Source: Edolisoma coerulescens
Lineage: Eukaryota; Chordata; Aves; Passeriformes; Campephagidae
Length of the DNA: 64,000 bases
Assembly (NCBI GenBank): GCA_013397115.1
Contig: VWZW01001240.1
Coordinates: forward strand, 1,051,586-1,115,585
Direction of reading: 5' to 3'
In this document: positions 51,646 through 64,000 of the stretch, in pieces
Numbering within the stretch: position 1 is the stretch's first letter
How the letters are laid out: each line of letters opens with the position of its first letter
Position numbers and translations under genes: made by a program
The notes under the pieces: model-generated
What the model was told of the DNA's origin: nothing
The model's input: the letters and a program-made list of their open reading frames with translations, nothing else
Databases searched by the model: none

Positions 51646-53713
51646 TGTGTATTTTGCTAAGAAAACAAAATTTGTATTTATAGATGTTAAAGTGGGAAAA
51701 CAACCATTAAAGACATGACCCCTGATATTTGCTTCTGCACAGTTTAACTACCTTTTTTAATAGGTATTTAACTGAAAATTGAACCATGAAAAAGACAAAA
51801 AATAGCATTACATCTAAATGCAGCATAATTCTATAATATCTGTCTCTTGTTTTGACTTATCTAACCAGATCGGTGATTTCAGACTTAGTATTCCAATTTG
51901 TTATTGTCAAAAAATATCTGAATTTGAAGATCTGAGAAATAAGCTAAACTAAATGCTATTTTATAAACCATGCCTATGGATAAAATAGAATTTCCTGATT
52001 TTCATAATTTGCAACTTCTTTTTTTCTAGCACTGCCTTTTCTGTTTCTTGAAAAGGCTCTATTAAAAGTTCTGTCAATTTAGGAAATTCTCTTTTTGGCT
52101 AAAACTTGTCTTTGTGGTGCCATATTATTACTATTATGTATTATTATTAGCAGCAGCCACCTGCTGATCAGGTTGGGGATTCTAAAGCTTTTATAAATAC
52201 TATAATTATTTGAATTTTTTTTCCATAAGCACTAAATATCAAAAATAGCACCTTTACCCAGCTAAGCTGAATTACCTGTTTACCACTCATGAGAGCAAAA
52301 CCATTTCAGAAAGTATTAGGCAAACTTCACTGAAAAAGCCAACACGAAAGAATAAAGATCTAGAGACCTTTCATATTCTCAAAGCATTAATTTGACAAGC
52401 ACAAGGTTGAGAAAATCGGTTAGAAAAAGACCCAGATAGTTTTATAAATTAGGAATGGAAGTTTGTGTTAAATTTTTATTGAAGGAATTAGACTTTAATG
52501 GCCAACCTATGCAATATTCTGCAAATCAGCAGTAGAACCTGGCAATAAGAACATAATAGCAAGGGATTTCACGCCCTTATCCTGCTAATTGAAAGGACCC
52601 GACCTCACCAGGGTCATGCACTGCAAGTCAGAACGGCCTCACTGCAAATTATCACTGCTATGCAGCTGCCAGTGTCTGCTACCTGTAAAGGGAATGTAAC
52701 CAAGCATGCTACACTCTCGTGATTAAGAATTAACTTTTTCCCCGTCTACATGGGTTTTAGAAGCTTTAGAAACAGAAAAATTTAGGGTAAGTGGTATTTT
52801 GCCTACAATTCAAAGTTATTTAGAAAATTAATACACTGTTTCATGTATCGTGGATATTGATATTCAGGTTAGACATGAAGCTTTCTGAGAGGTGACAATT
52901 GAGAAGTTTGTAAGCAGGGATGCATTTACACAGCATTGACCCAATGTTTCAAACTTTCTCATACAATTTGCCTTTACTTATAGAAACAGTAGCATTGCAG
53001 TCAATAAAACAACTTCAGCTAAAAACCTGACCCATACAACAAGGGGTAAGAAAAGAATCCTATTATATATGTACTTCAATGTGTAATTTTAGGACATTCA
53101 ATCCCTAAGATTTCTTCCCCATTTTTGAAAAAAACAGCATTCCAAATATATAAGCAATATATGTGACTGCTGAGAGTAAACTTTCAGTTCCCTGTATGTA
53201 CTTTTCCTCTGATAAAGATACATTCAGCATATGTATATACTGAAAATTCTACATTGCTGTTCTTGGCATTTAATTAGGGGTAAAGGAAAATGTGCAGGAC
53301 TAGAATCTTAAGTGTTGGTTTAATAACCTTTATACAGCTCATTTCTGAATGATTTTCTTCCTCTCTGGAGAGGCTTCTAATGTCAAACACTGGTATTAAG
53401 GTGAGTCATGGTTACTGAAGAGGCACAGAGAAGGCACATGACAAAATTATTAATTATAGTGAGAAGAGGCAGCAGCGTATTCTCTTTTCTCCATAAATGT
53501 CCTTGTAAAACAGAACATTTAATACTGAAGTCAACTACAGTTTCAGTAGTCAATAGCCACTAAAGTCTTACTGCTGTCAGTAACAGTTGGGGATTTAAGA
53601 ATGCCATTTAAAAACTGTTGCAAATGTGATTTTTAGAAGGCATTGGAGATTTCTGAGAAGGCAAAAACATTTACATTTTTGCAACTACAGTAACAGAAAT
53701 TGTGCAATTATTT

Positions 53714-53758
53714 GATACCTAAGATATCTAAGGTATCTATCACTATCTAAGATAGTGA
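53714..53758. repeat. Two adjacent palindromes
   Basis: 53714-53737 (GATACCTAAGATATCT, then AAGGTATC) is a 24-bp palindrome with one mismatched pair of positions. After two bases, 53740-53758 (TCACTATCTAAGATAGTGA) is a perfect inverted repeat with 9-bp arms around one central base. The two share the core TATCTAAG. Either could form a short hairpin or bind a symmetric dimer. Confidence 0.75.
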
Positions 53759-53984
53759 GTTAAACAGCTTTAATACAGTAATTTTAAATATACTCTTTCA
53801 TACTGCTGGCAGTTATTTCTCATTTTTCAGATTCCTTCCTTTCACACCAAAATGGTAAGAATTGTACTAAGGCCAAGAGGAGAGGTGATCAGCACAATTT
53901 CCTGCTAAACTGAAATCTAACACTTCGTATTCTGACACCAAAAGGTTTATATATAAATAATACCTTAAAGCAACAGGACAGGTG

Positions 53985-54025
53985 AAGTTTGGGGTTGGTT
54001 GTTTGGGTTTGGTGTTTTTTCGAGG
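53985..54025 (+). repeat. G/T-rich low-complexity tract
   Basis: Alternating GGGG, GG and GGG with T runs on the + strand, followed by a purine-rich stretch. Confidence 0.6.
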
Positions 54026-56374
54026 GAAAGGGAAAAAGAAGGAGAATTGTGGTTTTATTCAAATTCATTTTATCTTAAGTAAATTACCAGTGTTATGGAA
54101 ACTTAAGTCTATTTGTTTATGCTTTTTTATTTTGTATTTTACTTGCAACCAACTTCCCACATTATAAAATGAGCCTAAAACAACTCTTCTTTGAATGTAC
54201 TCTTGCAGATGATGTTAAATTATTATGCTGTACCTTGTGGTGATGACAACATGCAAAGTAATCAAAAGCTAAAATGAATAGTGACAGCTAAAGATCATTA
54301 AGTTCATGAGCACCTTCCAGGCTAAAGCCATTCAAACAATTTTCTTCCTCTGAAAACTCTTAAACACGGAGCCATCTATCTTTGTGTTTACAATCCCAAT
54401 GGAATCTTAGTACAAAAAAAGAGTATTTAAAATAAAGACCTCCGCAAAAATTCTAATACCTCTTACATTCCAGAACTGCTACAATCATGCTCACCTGCTT
54501 TAAGCCAATTCAAACAAAACAATTTCTAAGTTGAAAGATTCTGGAAGTGTTGAAAACTCTTCCTCCTGCTCCCTGTCCAACCCTTCTCCCCAAGATTAGG
54601 AAACCATGACACACATTTCAGTGGGATCTCACCTATGTACCACTGTATGTAAATGTAACCTATTCAAAGTAAACTTCTGTGGAATGTGACAATTTCACAG
54701 GAGAAGCAGAACTTGAAAAGTAAATTAAATAGCTTTGGGTTTTTTCTTTTGAATTCTTGGTGAGTTTGCACATTTGGAGCTACAGAATTTCTAGATATAA
54801 CTTTACAAAGACGAACGAGCAATTACTATGAAACTCAAGTGCAAGAGTATTTTGTTTACAAGTACAAAATTTACACAGCAACTGAGAGGGAAAACCTTTT
54901 ATAAAACACCAATATATGCACAATTCTTCATTACATTTTTGCTTTATTACAGCAAAATTTATTTCCCAAAATTTGGGGATAATTTTCTTCTCACATTTTA
55001 TCACCTGTCCAGAAGAAAACATAGAATACTATATTAGAAAAATTGATTAACAAATGCATTAGAGATATAATTGAAATTACAAACATAATTGAAATTGCAG
55101 TAGTTTTCAGCAGCTGAGAATCTTTCACATTTTATTGCAATATATGCCACAGAAACATGTATTTGGGAAACAGCTCCTTATAAAACAGCACTCTGCTGCA
55201 CAAACTCCATCCCAGTTTGCCTCCCATTTTTTCCTCTTAAGCAGTTATGAATCATTACATAGAGATTGGCACAGCAGGGCTAGAACCAGAAACATTAATT
55301 GCCTCCAGGCAACAAGTCATGGTCTCTTGCCTGCTGTTCTTCAGCATACCTTCGTAGCTTCAGACACATTTCTGTCCTCTTTCTGGCAAATTTGGTCACT
55401 GCACTCATGCAGCTTTAGCAGCCCTCCCAGTTCCTGCACAATCCTCCCCTGAGGAAGTCTCACCCTGAGAAAGTCCCACACTATTCCAAGCTAGCAAAAA
55501 TTAGGCAGGGGTGATTTGCTTCACAAACCTTGTGTAGTCAAGAGACAAAAGGAACAATGCCAACATTAACAACCCGAGTCCTTACACAGTGACTGCCAAT
55601 ATTTCAGATTGTTTCTCAAGGTGTCTCAAGTTGAGGAAACAATTTCTGCATAGCAAAAGAAGGATCTTTAAAAGTAATGAAAATACAGCAGCAGATTTTG
55701 GGTTTGTTTTACATAAAGCTACAATGATTTTAGTAACTGGAAAAAAAACCAAAGCCCTTGTTCCTATAAAGCTTTCAAAGAAATGAAAGCTTTCTTTAGA
55801 AAACGATGTATCTCAACTCCACGGCAAACTCCAACAAGTCCATCTTTTAAGCAAATTTACACTTCAAATTAAATCCTTCTAACCAAGTGTAAAACCAAAT
55901 AAATTCTGAAACAATGCAATACTGATCACACCTTACACTTCCCAAAATCCCACCTTTTAACAGAAGTTCCAGATTCAATTAAAGTGATGCTATCCCCAGG
56001 AAGACAGTTTCCTTTGCTACAAGTCCATGGAAACTATGACACTGCTTTAACAAACCAGAGGAAAAATGGAATAAAAAGACAGTGAGATCCCTAAAACTTA
56101 AAGCAACAAACAAGCACAAACTTATGCCAGGGGCTTACAGGTCAACATTGACCACTTGCTTTGTATTTCCTCCTCCCCATCCTCAACTGGTGTCATCAAT
56201 TGGTTTTGGTCACCCATTTTTATATTGTTTTACAATTCCTTTCCTCAGATCTCACTGTGCCTTCACTTCCATAATTCTCAGGGGTATCAAATACAAACTC
56301 TTTAGCATCATCCCAGTTAACACATGAAGTGTTTGATTCTTTTCACCTGTCAAAACACATGCACAGAACACTGA

Positions 56375-56390
56375 TTTTTTTTTTTTTTTT
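56375..56390 (+). repeat. T16 homopolymer
   Basis: Sixteen T residues followed by AATTAATCC. No poly(A)-tailed retro-insertion is recognisable on the minus strand beside it. Confidence 0.85.
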
Positions 56391-57834
56391 AATTAATCCT
56401 GAAGACAAAACCAACGTCCTCTGCCCTGCTGGAGGTCCACCCCGAAAGAGTTCATAGTCCCCTATTTTATGCAGCCACATTCTCAAAGACAAAAGTCTCC
56501 CCCTAGACTACAGAACTATTATTTGCGAGGTAACATTTAATATCTCTTGCAGAGTATTTAACGGGATTCAAAAAACCACACTGAATCAAGTAAGAACCAT
56601 ACCCATTTTTAATTAAAAATAAACTCTCTAAAATACCCCAGTGGATATCTCCAGCTTCCCTCACCCATGATCCCAGAGGAGAATAAAAACCTCAAAAAAT
56701 ACAACACACAGTAAGGAACTCCCCATTTGCCACTACCCTTCCTGCCTTACTCCAAAAATATAAAATGTTGTTTTCAACATGAACATCTCATGTTTACAAT
56801 GACAGGTATCTAACATTTCATGGGGAAGCTTATTTCACTGATACTCATTTTAAAGATAGAATTTTCTTGCAGACCCCCAAACCCACAGATTCTTAAGCAT
56901 GACAAATACACAACCCTTGATTTGAGGTCGTACACACCCAAACCTTAACCTGGCAGTACCAGTGAATAACAGACACAACAGGAGTTGCTACTCCTTGGAT
57001 ATTATTACAGAACAAAGCACAGGAATTCCCCTGGAATTATCTGAGACAATATCATATATTTAATCATTTTCCAGAAAGCTATAATAAGATATTCATAATT
57101 ATTCTGTGAGTACCTATATCTGTGGAATAGTTTGTTACAAACACAAGTTACTGTAGTTTAAAAGCAAACAAGCTCTGTTTGGCTGAATCAGAGCCAAGGA
57201 GCTGCATTTCAGCCTCCCATCTATTATGTGAGCAGGCTTCATTAGGAATTGTATCTTTGAACTAACACTCTAATCATAATTTAAGCAGGAATGTAGAAGA
57301 AAGCACAGAATAATGTTAACAGATCAAGTATAATTTAAGCTTCCCAAATAAAATATTTCTGTTAAAACTTAAAAAAAAAAATCTGATGATGTTTTTGTCT
57401 AGGAAATTTTTTTTTTTTGCATGATGAAAAGTCTGTAGTATCCTGCATTCACCTACCTAAAGTTTTTTGCCTGATACAATCCTACTTCTTACAAACATCA
57501 GAACAGTTCACTCTGCCAAGGAATTGCATTTATGAAAAATGCATGCTGTGAATGCCAAAGGCCATGTTTTTAGAATAAAAAAAAATTAAAAATCCAATAC
57601 ATCCTTTAAAAGATGACAAATAGTCTTTATGAAAGCCATTCCTGCTCCTTCCATTATGGAAAAAGAAATCACAGTGGCAATACTAAGCTCAGCATATATT
57701 TGGCAGCTCACTGACCAGACAGGCTATTAACTACATAAAAGGCTACTTCTGAACATTTTTTTCCTTAAATAAAGTTTTGATTTTTCAGTGATTGAAATGC
57801 AGTGATGACTGTAAGTGCAAGCTGTTTATTAGAA

Positions 57835-58190
57835 ATAGTATCTCATCATCCCTGCACTCCATATTCTGCCATATTTCCTATATCAAATGCATTTCTTCTG
57901 TAGCTTCCAATACATCCCTTTACTCTAGAACTTCCTCCACATTCCTTAACATCTCTTGTTGCCAGGTATCCCCTCTTTTATTTTCTACAACTTCCCATCA
58001 CCTGGCTGTCTACTCTTCCACCACATCTATGTTTAAAAACCTTTTCTTAGATCCTAAAGCCTCAGCAAGTCTCCTTCACTGCCTCCTTAGAGGCATAATC
58101 TGTCCATTCATTAAGAGAGCTCTTTTTGTGTCTCCCTGCAGCAGTATTCAAGCTCTTCCTTTGTGTGACAGCAATCACTTCTGACCTTAT
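57835..58190 (+). other. Pyrimidine-rich block of unknown nature
   Basis: For about 350 bases the + strand is dominated by C and T (many CTTCC, CCTC, ATCCCTT words), while G is scarce. The opposite strand is purine-rich. This gives a long serine-rich open frame with no plausible protein signature. It might be a decayed minisatellite, an old repeat, or sequence with a transcription-linked strand bias. Confidence 0.4.
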
Positions 58191-59540
58191 CACCAGGAGA
58201 CAGGTTGTTGCGGTTGTTGGTTTGTTGGGGTATCTTTCAATATAAATATAACATATAAGAGAGAGAAAAGGGTATTTTTTTTAAATAAAAGAGCAAAAAA
58301 AGAGCTTGGTATTTATCATGAACCCTGTGCTACCAGCTGATAGCCAGCAGCATTCAAATGGACTGGGCTTAAGGTGTTTCATTCATTATGCATATTAGAG
58401 GGATGTGTCCTATCAATAAATGAAACTTGAAAATGAAACAAAGCACCTCAAATTTAATATTCTGATAGTATTTCCCAATACTGAGTCATGTTTGATAACA
58501 CTGGAAAAGGCTCACTGAACTGGAGATATGAACAGAAATTCAAAGTGACAGAACAAAGTACTGTGCATGATCACTTATAAAAGTTTAACTTTGGAAAAAA
58601 GTCAGCCCAGTTTGCCCAATAGCACATAACACGACCAATGTGAAAAAACTCAGTTAAGATATGAATTTTTAGGATTTTGTTGTTATTTAGCTTCCAGTAA
58701 TTTGGTTTTTGAAGGAGTGGGGAAGATGGGGAGTTTTTCTGTATTCCACTGGATGAAATCTCATACACAAATTCCTTTTCTTGCATTATCTCTTCCTGTT
58801 TTCTGCATCTGTGTTCAGGCAGCCAAGGGATGCAATGAACACTTTCACAGAAAACAGAAAGAACTGATAAAATACTACATTCTTTAAATTCATTTCAGCC
58901 ATCTGTCTCTCCACAGATGCAACAGAGCAAAAGCTTAAATCGACTTTACTCTGATAAATACTGTTATAACAAAACAATCCGCAGGTACATTATTTTAACC
59001 TCTTAAGAGAAAATAAAATTCAATTATTTCAAAGTTCATTTTAGTTTCCCTCCCATGACACCGTAAACCAACACTGAATGAAAGTTTTAAAAGCACCTTT
59101 TTTAAAATAAAAAAGAAAAATAGTGTAAAAGTTTGTATCCTAAAGTAGTTTTTGCTTATAACTTAAATATTTCATTTTCTATAGCAGAACAGACAAATTA
59201 AGAACACATTATTTTCATTTGCTTTAAAGACAACCTAACTCATTCAGAAAGGATGGGGTGTGGAGCTAAGGCAGGAAAGACTTGGGATTTGTGAATATTT
59301 TAGAAACAGCTAGTAAACATATCATTATAAACATCATAAATTCAGGGCAAATCTTTTCTATTCTGAGCAGTCATTTGAACCTAGAGTTCTACTTTCTGGT
59401 TTTGAGTGAGAATGCCCCTAACTCCCCAAGGAGATACTGACACCAACAACAGGACAAGCATCTCTTGTCAAAGCAGCAGATAATGGGGGACAAGTAGTTA
59501 CCCCAAAACAGCCAAATTACTGAGCTGATCCAGAGGACAT

Positions 59541-59790
59541 GGCCTGTGGCCTCGTCTCCAAATGCTCAGTGTAGCAGATGGTTCTGAACGGCCCTGGATT
59601 CCAGGCTTCAGGAGTGCCACGGATTAGGCAGAGCACACGCACACACAACCCCCCTCAAGGCTTCCTTCTGTTGTACGAACCTAAAGCAGGGCAGCTCGTC
59701 TGCCTGCACCCTGCTAACCTCTAATTGAGACTTCCTAGCAGAGGTATAATTTAGATGAACGAGATCAAAGATTCGCAATTTATTTTCAAC
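59541..59790. other. CpG-retaining GC-richer block of unknown nature
   Basis: About nine CpG dinucleotides occur in 250 bases, in a region where CpG is otherwise rare. The block has no LTR borders, CR1 similarity or recognised exon. It could be an unrecognised recent insertion, an exon of a non-coding RNA, or a regulatory element with protected CpGs. Confidence 0.35.
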
Positions 59791-62089
59791 GTCAAGGGAA
59801 CTCAAAGGGTTTTACTAACTCATGTACATAGCGACCTATTATTTTAAAAGGATAAAAACTTTTCCTTTCTAAAAGTGTAATTATACCACTAAGTATTGCA
59901 ATTATTAGATGAGCAGTACTTCAGCATAAATGCAATATGGAAACAATCCTAAAGAAACAATCACCGCTCATAAATGTAACCTTTTGTATGGGATACCATC
60001 AGAGACCAGCCTCTTTTGGTTTGCTTGATTTGCAGAAGCAAAAAGGATGCAACCAGACACTCCCTTCAACAAAGTGTTTCCACTGAGTATGATTACTCTC
60101 CAATTCTCTTCAGAAGTAGATCTTTTAATTACTAATGAAAGTTAACTGGAGCCTCAAACAGCACCCACCCAAAAAAAAAGTTTAATTCAAAGCTTCTTCC
60201 ATTTCAAATGGCCATAATTTTGGGTTTTAGAAACAAAACACATGACAGCATCCATATTAAGTCTTTAGGATACTAAAAGAAAACCTTTTTCCCCATGACT
60301 TCCTTTTCAAGGATCACCTGTCATACTCTGTGTGATTCTTTGTATGAAATGATACTACACAAGTGATAACATATTTGAATTATAACAAAACCAATAGAAG
60401 ATTGTTGTTCTATATTTTATTGCTTTCAATATTTCTTTAGCAATCATCATTGCAGTCTGTCTAAATAATTCTCTGTGCACTGACATTCACAATAACGCGT
60501 TTTCATCAGGAAGTTAGACACTGTCATTAGGTTTCATGAAAAGCTATACTTCTCAGTTCGTAGACAGTTTTTTACACCTCACTGCATCATTGGGATGTGA
60601 ATGCAACAGTTTTTACATCTGTCAGGTTTAGTTTTATTTACTTGAATACAAGCATTAAAAACAGATTACTGGAAAACTGTAGAGAGATGATGAATTAGTT
60701 ATGTTCTCATTATCCAACACTGGAATGGGACCAAGAGAAGAGGGTTCACCCCATTCTCTGCTAAGAGAAAACCTGTTGATCAGCTGCAACAATCATCCAT
60801 CTACAAAGCTTGATAAATGCAGCTTGGGAAAGGCAGGGTTATTCAGATCATTGTTTCAGAGCTGGTATTTTACATATCAGATCTTACAATACCTTTTGAT
60901 TTCCTAGAACTGTTTGGTAAGAAACTTATTTGATTGTCAACAGCTGCAATAACTTGAGATACAAGTAGAAGACATACTTATCCTGCTCTAAAGCCTACTA
61001 CTTTTCATATTCATCTACTAGTTTCCAGAAGTTACAAATACAATTTTTGACGCCCTTTTATGTTCTTGTAGAAGTAGTTGTCTATGCTGGAACCTTACAA
61101 ACAGAGGAAAGTATTGTGGAATTTTTATCATACATCTTAAGGTGAATTAAACACACACTTGTGCACACAAAACACACAAAATTTCCTGTCCCCAATGAGG
61201 GTCTTTGCCTCATAAGGCTCTGTCACGAAAGGAATCACCTGAGGACACATGAACAAAACAAACCTGGCTCCAGCACAAGTGGAGAAAAACACATGTTTTA
61301 GCACAATGACATCACCCTGGCTATTAAAAAAGAAAATATATATATTTGAAAAGACTGGAAGTCATGACTATGATAAATAACAGCCTCTGAATTTTAGAGT
61401 TAGTTATACTCAAGCTGCAAACTGTAGTACACTCACACACACATATAGAGAATATATATGTGTAATGCTCTTCATTAAGTAGAGCTATTTATATTTCAAA
61501 ATCCATGTATTATTTCAAGGAAGTTCTCAGGTAAGAAATACAAAAAAGTGTGGGAAAATGTTATGAATAAATGTTGTCTTAAGGTTCTTTAAGTCTCAAC
61601 CAATTAAGCATTAATTGCCAGAGAGTGCAAGCAGCTTTGTAAGCTTCTCACAGACATGAGAAGTGTCCTCATTTATTCATATCCTTGGTGAGTTGTACTC
61701 CAGGGACAGCTGCAGTTAGAAAGCCCCATGTTCACCATCAAGAGTCATTGCTATGTAGCCCAATTCCTAAAATGTTCAGAACAAAAAAGGAAGATTTTGA
61801 CTCAATGAGAAAAAAGGCGTAACAAATTGAACATCAAAAACCTGAAAGCTGTGGCTTTTTCCTCTGCAGCTGCACTGCTCATTCTAATAATAAAAGTAAT
61901 GGTCATTGGTTAAGCCTACACAGGCACTTACAAGGCAAATCGAACTGAACTATGAACACCTGAAACAAGGTTTAAAAAAGCCTAAGACTAAATCATGTGA
62001 AAGATCAAAACAGTACTGATTGCCTTGTACACACAGACTGAATAGGATCATGGGAAAAGACAGCTTCCTTTTTTAAACTTTATCTTTTA

Positions 62090-62460
62090 GTTCAGCCCTC
62101 CAGTCCTACCATCCCCTACACCACTACTCGGATCTGCAGGATCATGTTTATTCCCACAGAACTCCTGCTGGGATTGCAGTACAGGTCTCTCCCTGACCCA
62201 CTCACTGCCTACTCAGCAGCAGAGCCCAGCAATCTGTGAGAAGGAAGGGCACAATCAGCTTAAAGTCCTGCCACTGTTACCACTCTCCCTGTATCAGAGC
62301 TGAGCTTTGCTCACAGTCACCAGAAACCCACCCTGCTCCAGAGTTCTGCCTCTCTTGCCCAAGGAGTAGGGAATGCCAGAAAAGTGTCCTCAAAGAAATA
62401 TATTTGTGAGGCACAATCTGCCTCTCATTCACAGGTCATCTGTCCATGTGGGAACCGGGC
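62090..62460. other. GC-richer block of unknown nature
   Basis: About 370 bases have clearly more C and G than the flanks and many CAG/CTG-type words, but few CpG. No open frame beyond a few tens of codons. No repeat recognised. It might be a non-coding exon or conserved element. Confidence 0.3.
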
Positions 62461-63800
62461 AGCACTGAAAAGGAATGACATCTTACTCAAATCCACTTCA
62501 GATCAGTGCAAAGGAGAAAAGCAGACACAATTAGCTCAGGTTCTCTGGAACTGAGATCCTAATGAAAAATGGGAAGCTTATTCAAAGTGTTTAATCTGAA
62601 AGTTTCTCTTTATATAAAGATGATACTTGCTTTGAAAGCAGACTCAAGGAAATAGATGTTATTAACTGCTTTGGTACACATGAAATCTTATGCTCCCTGC
62701 AGGTCTGTTACACAGCAACAGTCCCCACAGGGAAGGTCTAAATTCAGGCCTAGGCTCAAACTCTGTTGCTGACCTTCTATCAAAGAAATCTTCACAAAAA
62801 ATTAATTCTGTATACCATTGTGGCTAAAACAATTTTTCTTTCAGGGATAAGGAATTCAGGACAAAACTCAGGACACTGATCAGATATATAAATAGCATCT
62901 TTATACTTATGAAGGAAGACACTATCAGGACAAATTCATTGGCTAATTAAATTCAGTGCCCTACACAAATTCTTACTCATGTTTACTAAGCCTATTGCTA
63001 TCAGTGCAACTGAAAACACCCCTGCTTTTTTCGGCATAGCAGTGATGTGGTATCTAACAAGCTGAATTAGTCCTGCAACAATAGCTAAGAATTATTTTTC
63101 TTAGCAGTTCACTAGAGGGGCTTAAGAAATACTTTTTTGCAAGTGCTCAGATTTCCTCATCAGCATTACACACAAACCACCTGACACGGAAGTGTTCATA
63201 GCTACAGCTCATAGACTAAATACTATTGAATTTTTTTAAAAAAACAGATCAAACATAACACATTTTTCTTGCAAGTATTTTCACATATCTACCTTCACTT
63301 AACACCAGGCATTCCTAGAGTCAAGCACAGAAAGGGGAAACTACAACTTGAAGCATCTTTTAGAAACTCAAGACAGTTAGAAAAGACTATGCACAATGTC
63401 TTCATTATTTCACTTCATGATATTCACATTATTCTGAATGCAAAGAGAGCATATACCTGGGTTTGCTTCCTAATTTAAAGCAAGCCAGCATGGTTTTGAA
63501 TCAGTGGAGTCTGGTTCTTTTAAAGGCATTCTAAATGCAAAGATCTACAGACAACAATTTGGAATCAAAAGTGCATAAACAGAGGCTCAACTGTTGCTAC
63601 ACTGAATCAAGTTTCTGTTATGTCACATTGTCTTCACAGATCCAGTACGCCTCATGTCTGTAAAATACCTCAGGAACAACTTCAGTTTTAAAGCTAGGAA
63701 TAAGACTAATTCCCTTTGCTATGCTCAAGCATCTTTCTCCCTGACCTGTTTACTCCTCTGTATCTTGGAGGGAAGAGGAGGAAGGTAAGGGGAAGAAAAG

Positions 63801-63815
63801 AAAAAAAAAAAAAAC
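63801..63815 (+). repeat. A-rich homopolymer run
   Basis: About fifteen A residues after a purine-rich GGAAGGTAAGGGGAAGAAAAG stretch. Confidence 0.8.
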
Positions 63816-64000
63816 AATCTTCAGGGACATGCTGCCAAGAAGCTGAGAATCTCAAAGGCCACATTAATCAAGGAAAATCTATGCTTTCAACACTTCACAA
63901 CTTTCATACTGAAAAAAAACTCAAGAGAATGGAAAAAACACTCTTCCCAGGCAGGAATCCTGAAGCCTGTTAAAGCATCTTTGTAAGAACAAAAAATCTA

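Larger units (their letters stand above)
46129..55134. other. Gene-free AT-rich unique DNA
   Basis: No recognisable gene or transposable element. Immediately beside the LTR, 46133-46220 is open in one + strand frame and ends in CCAAG followed by GTAAGTAC, a good donor. The matching acceptor would lie at the LTR border, so it is not called as an exon. The segment includes a (CAAA)n tract (49384-49438), a short tandem duplication (50032-50050), paired palindromes (53714-53758) and a G/T-rich patch (53985-54025). The open frame of 127 codons at 50299-50682 has no known domain. Confidence 0.62.
55135..64000. other. Gene-free unique DNA with compositional islands
   Basis: No recognisable gene or transposable element. 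The segment contains a T16 run (56375-56390), a pyrimidine-rich block (57835-58190), a CpG-retaining block (59541-59790), a GC-richer block (62090-62460), short TA and CA repeats near 61335-61460 and an A15 run near 63801. Frames such as the 130-codon one at 57792-58184 reflect composition. Confidence 0.62.

Noticed and set aside
57792..58184. 130-codon serine-rich open frame
   Set aside because: It is explained by the pyrimidine-rich composition of the block, with no protein-like pattern.
1..64000. CRISPR arrays, operons, tRNA or rRNA genes
   Set aside because: No regularly spaced repeats, no cloverleaf-like sequences and no ribosomal signatures were seen. The sequence is animal nuclear DNA in character.

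Overview
The window looks like non-coding DNA from a bird genome, most likely a passerine. It is AT-rich (roughly 60-65% by eye) and CpG-poor. I recognise no bacterial, plasmid or phage genes and no complete protein-coding gene. The bird assignment rests on the repeats: at least three 3'-end fragments of the CR1 LINE (9307-9360, 24497-24812, 30235-30310), all antisense to the + strand, and several long terminal repeats of avian endogenous retroviruses of types I recall from songbird genomes. Family attributions come from memory of consensus sequences, not from a search. Two single N bases (7117, 20105) suggest a draft or polymorphic assembly.

Layout. 1-6740: unique AT-rich DNA with a G/T-rich tract near 4561-4650. 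6741-7375: antisense ERV LTR. 7376-14253: unique DNA with one CR1 3' tail and a minus-strand exon-like segment (8947-9039). 14254-14319: exon-like segment on the + strand with near-consensus splice sites. 14510-14770 and 15404-15999: two sense-strand ERV LTRs of different families. 16000-24496: unique DNA with a direct-repeat nuclear-receptor-type motif (19873-19893). 24497-24812: the longest CR1 fragment. 30235-30668: a CR1 tail followed by an internally deleted antisense LTR. 45140-46128: a possible retroelement-derived block, then a solo LTR in antisense orientation whose edges carry a matching 4-bp flank. 46129-64000: unique DNA with a pair of adjacent palindromes (53714-53758), a pyrimidine-rich block (57835-58190), a CpG-retaining block (59541-59790) and a GC-richer block (62090-62460).

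Interpretation. The open reading frames here are no longer than expected by chance in AT-rich DNA and show no family-level similarity I can recognise, so none is annotated as a gene. The window is best read as an intron of a large gene or an intergenic desert, with scattered retroelement insertions. The two exon-like segments are the only hints of transcription units and are weak. I see no sign of a new multi-gene system. The most unusual local structures are the adjacent palindromes, the composite nuclear-receptor half-site array and the solo LTR with intact edges.
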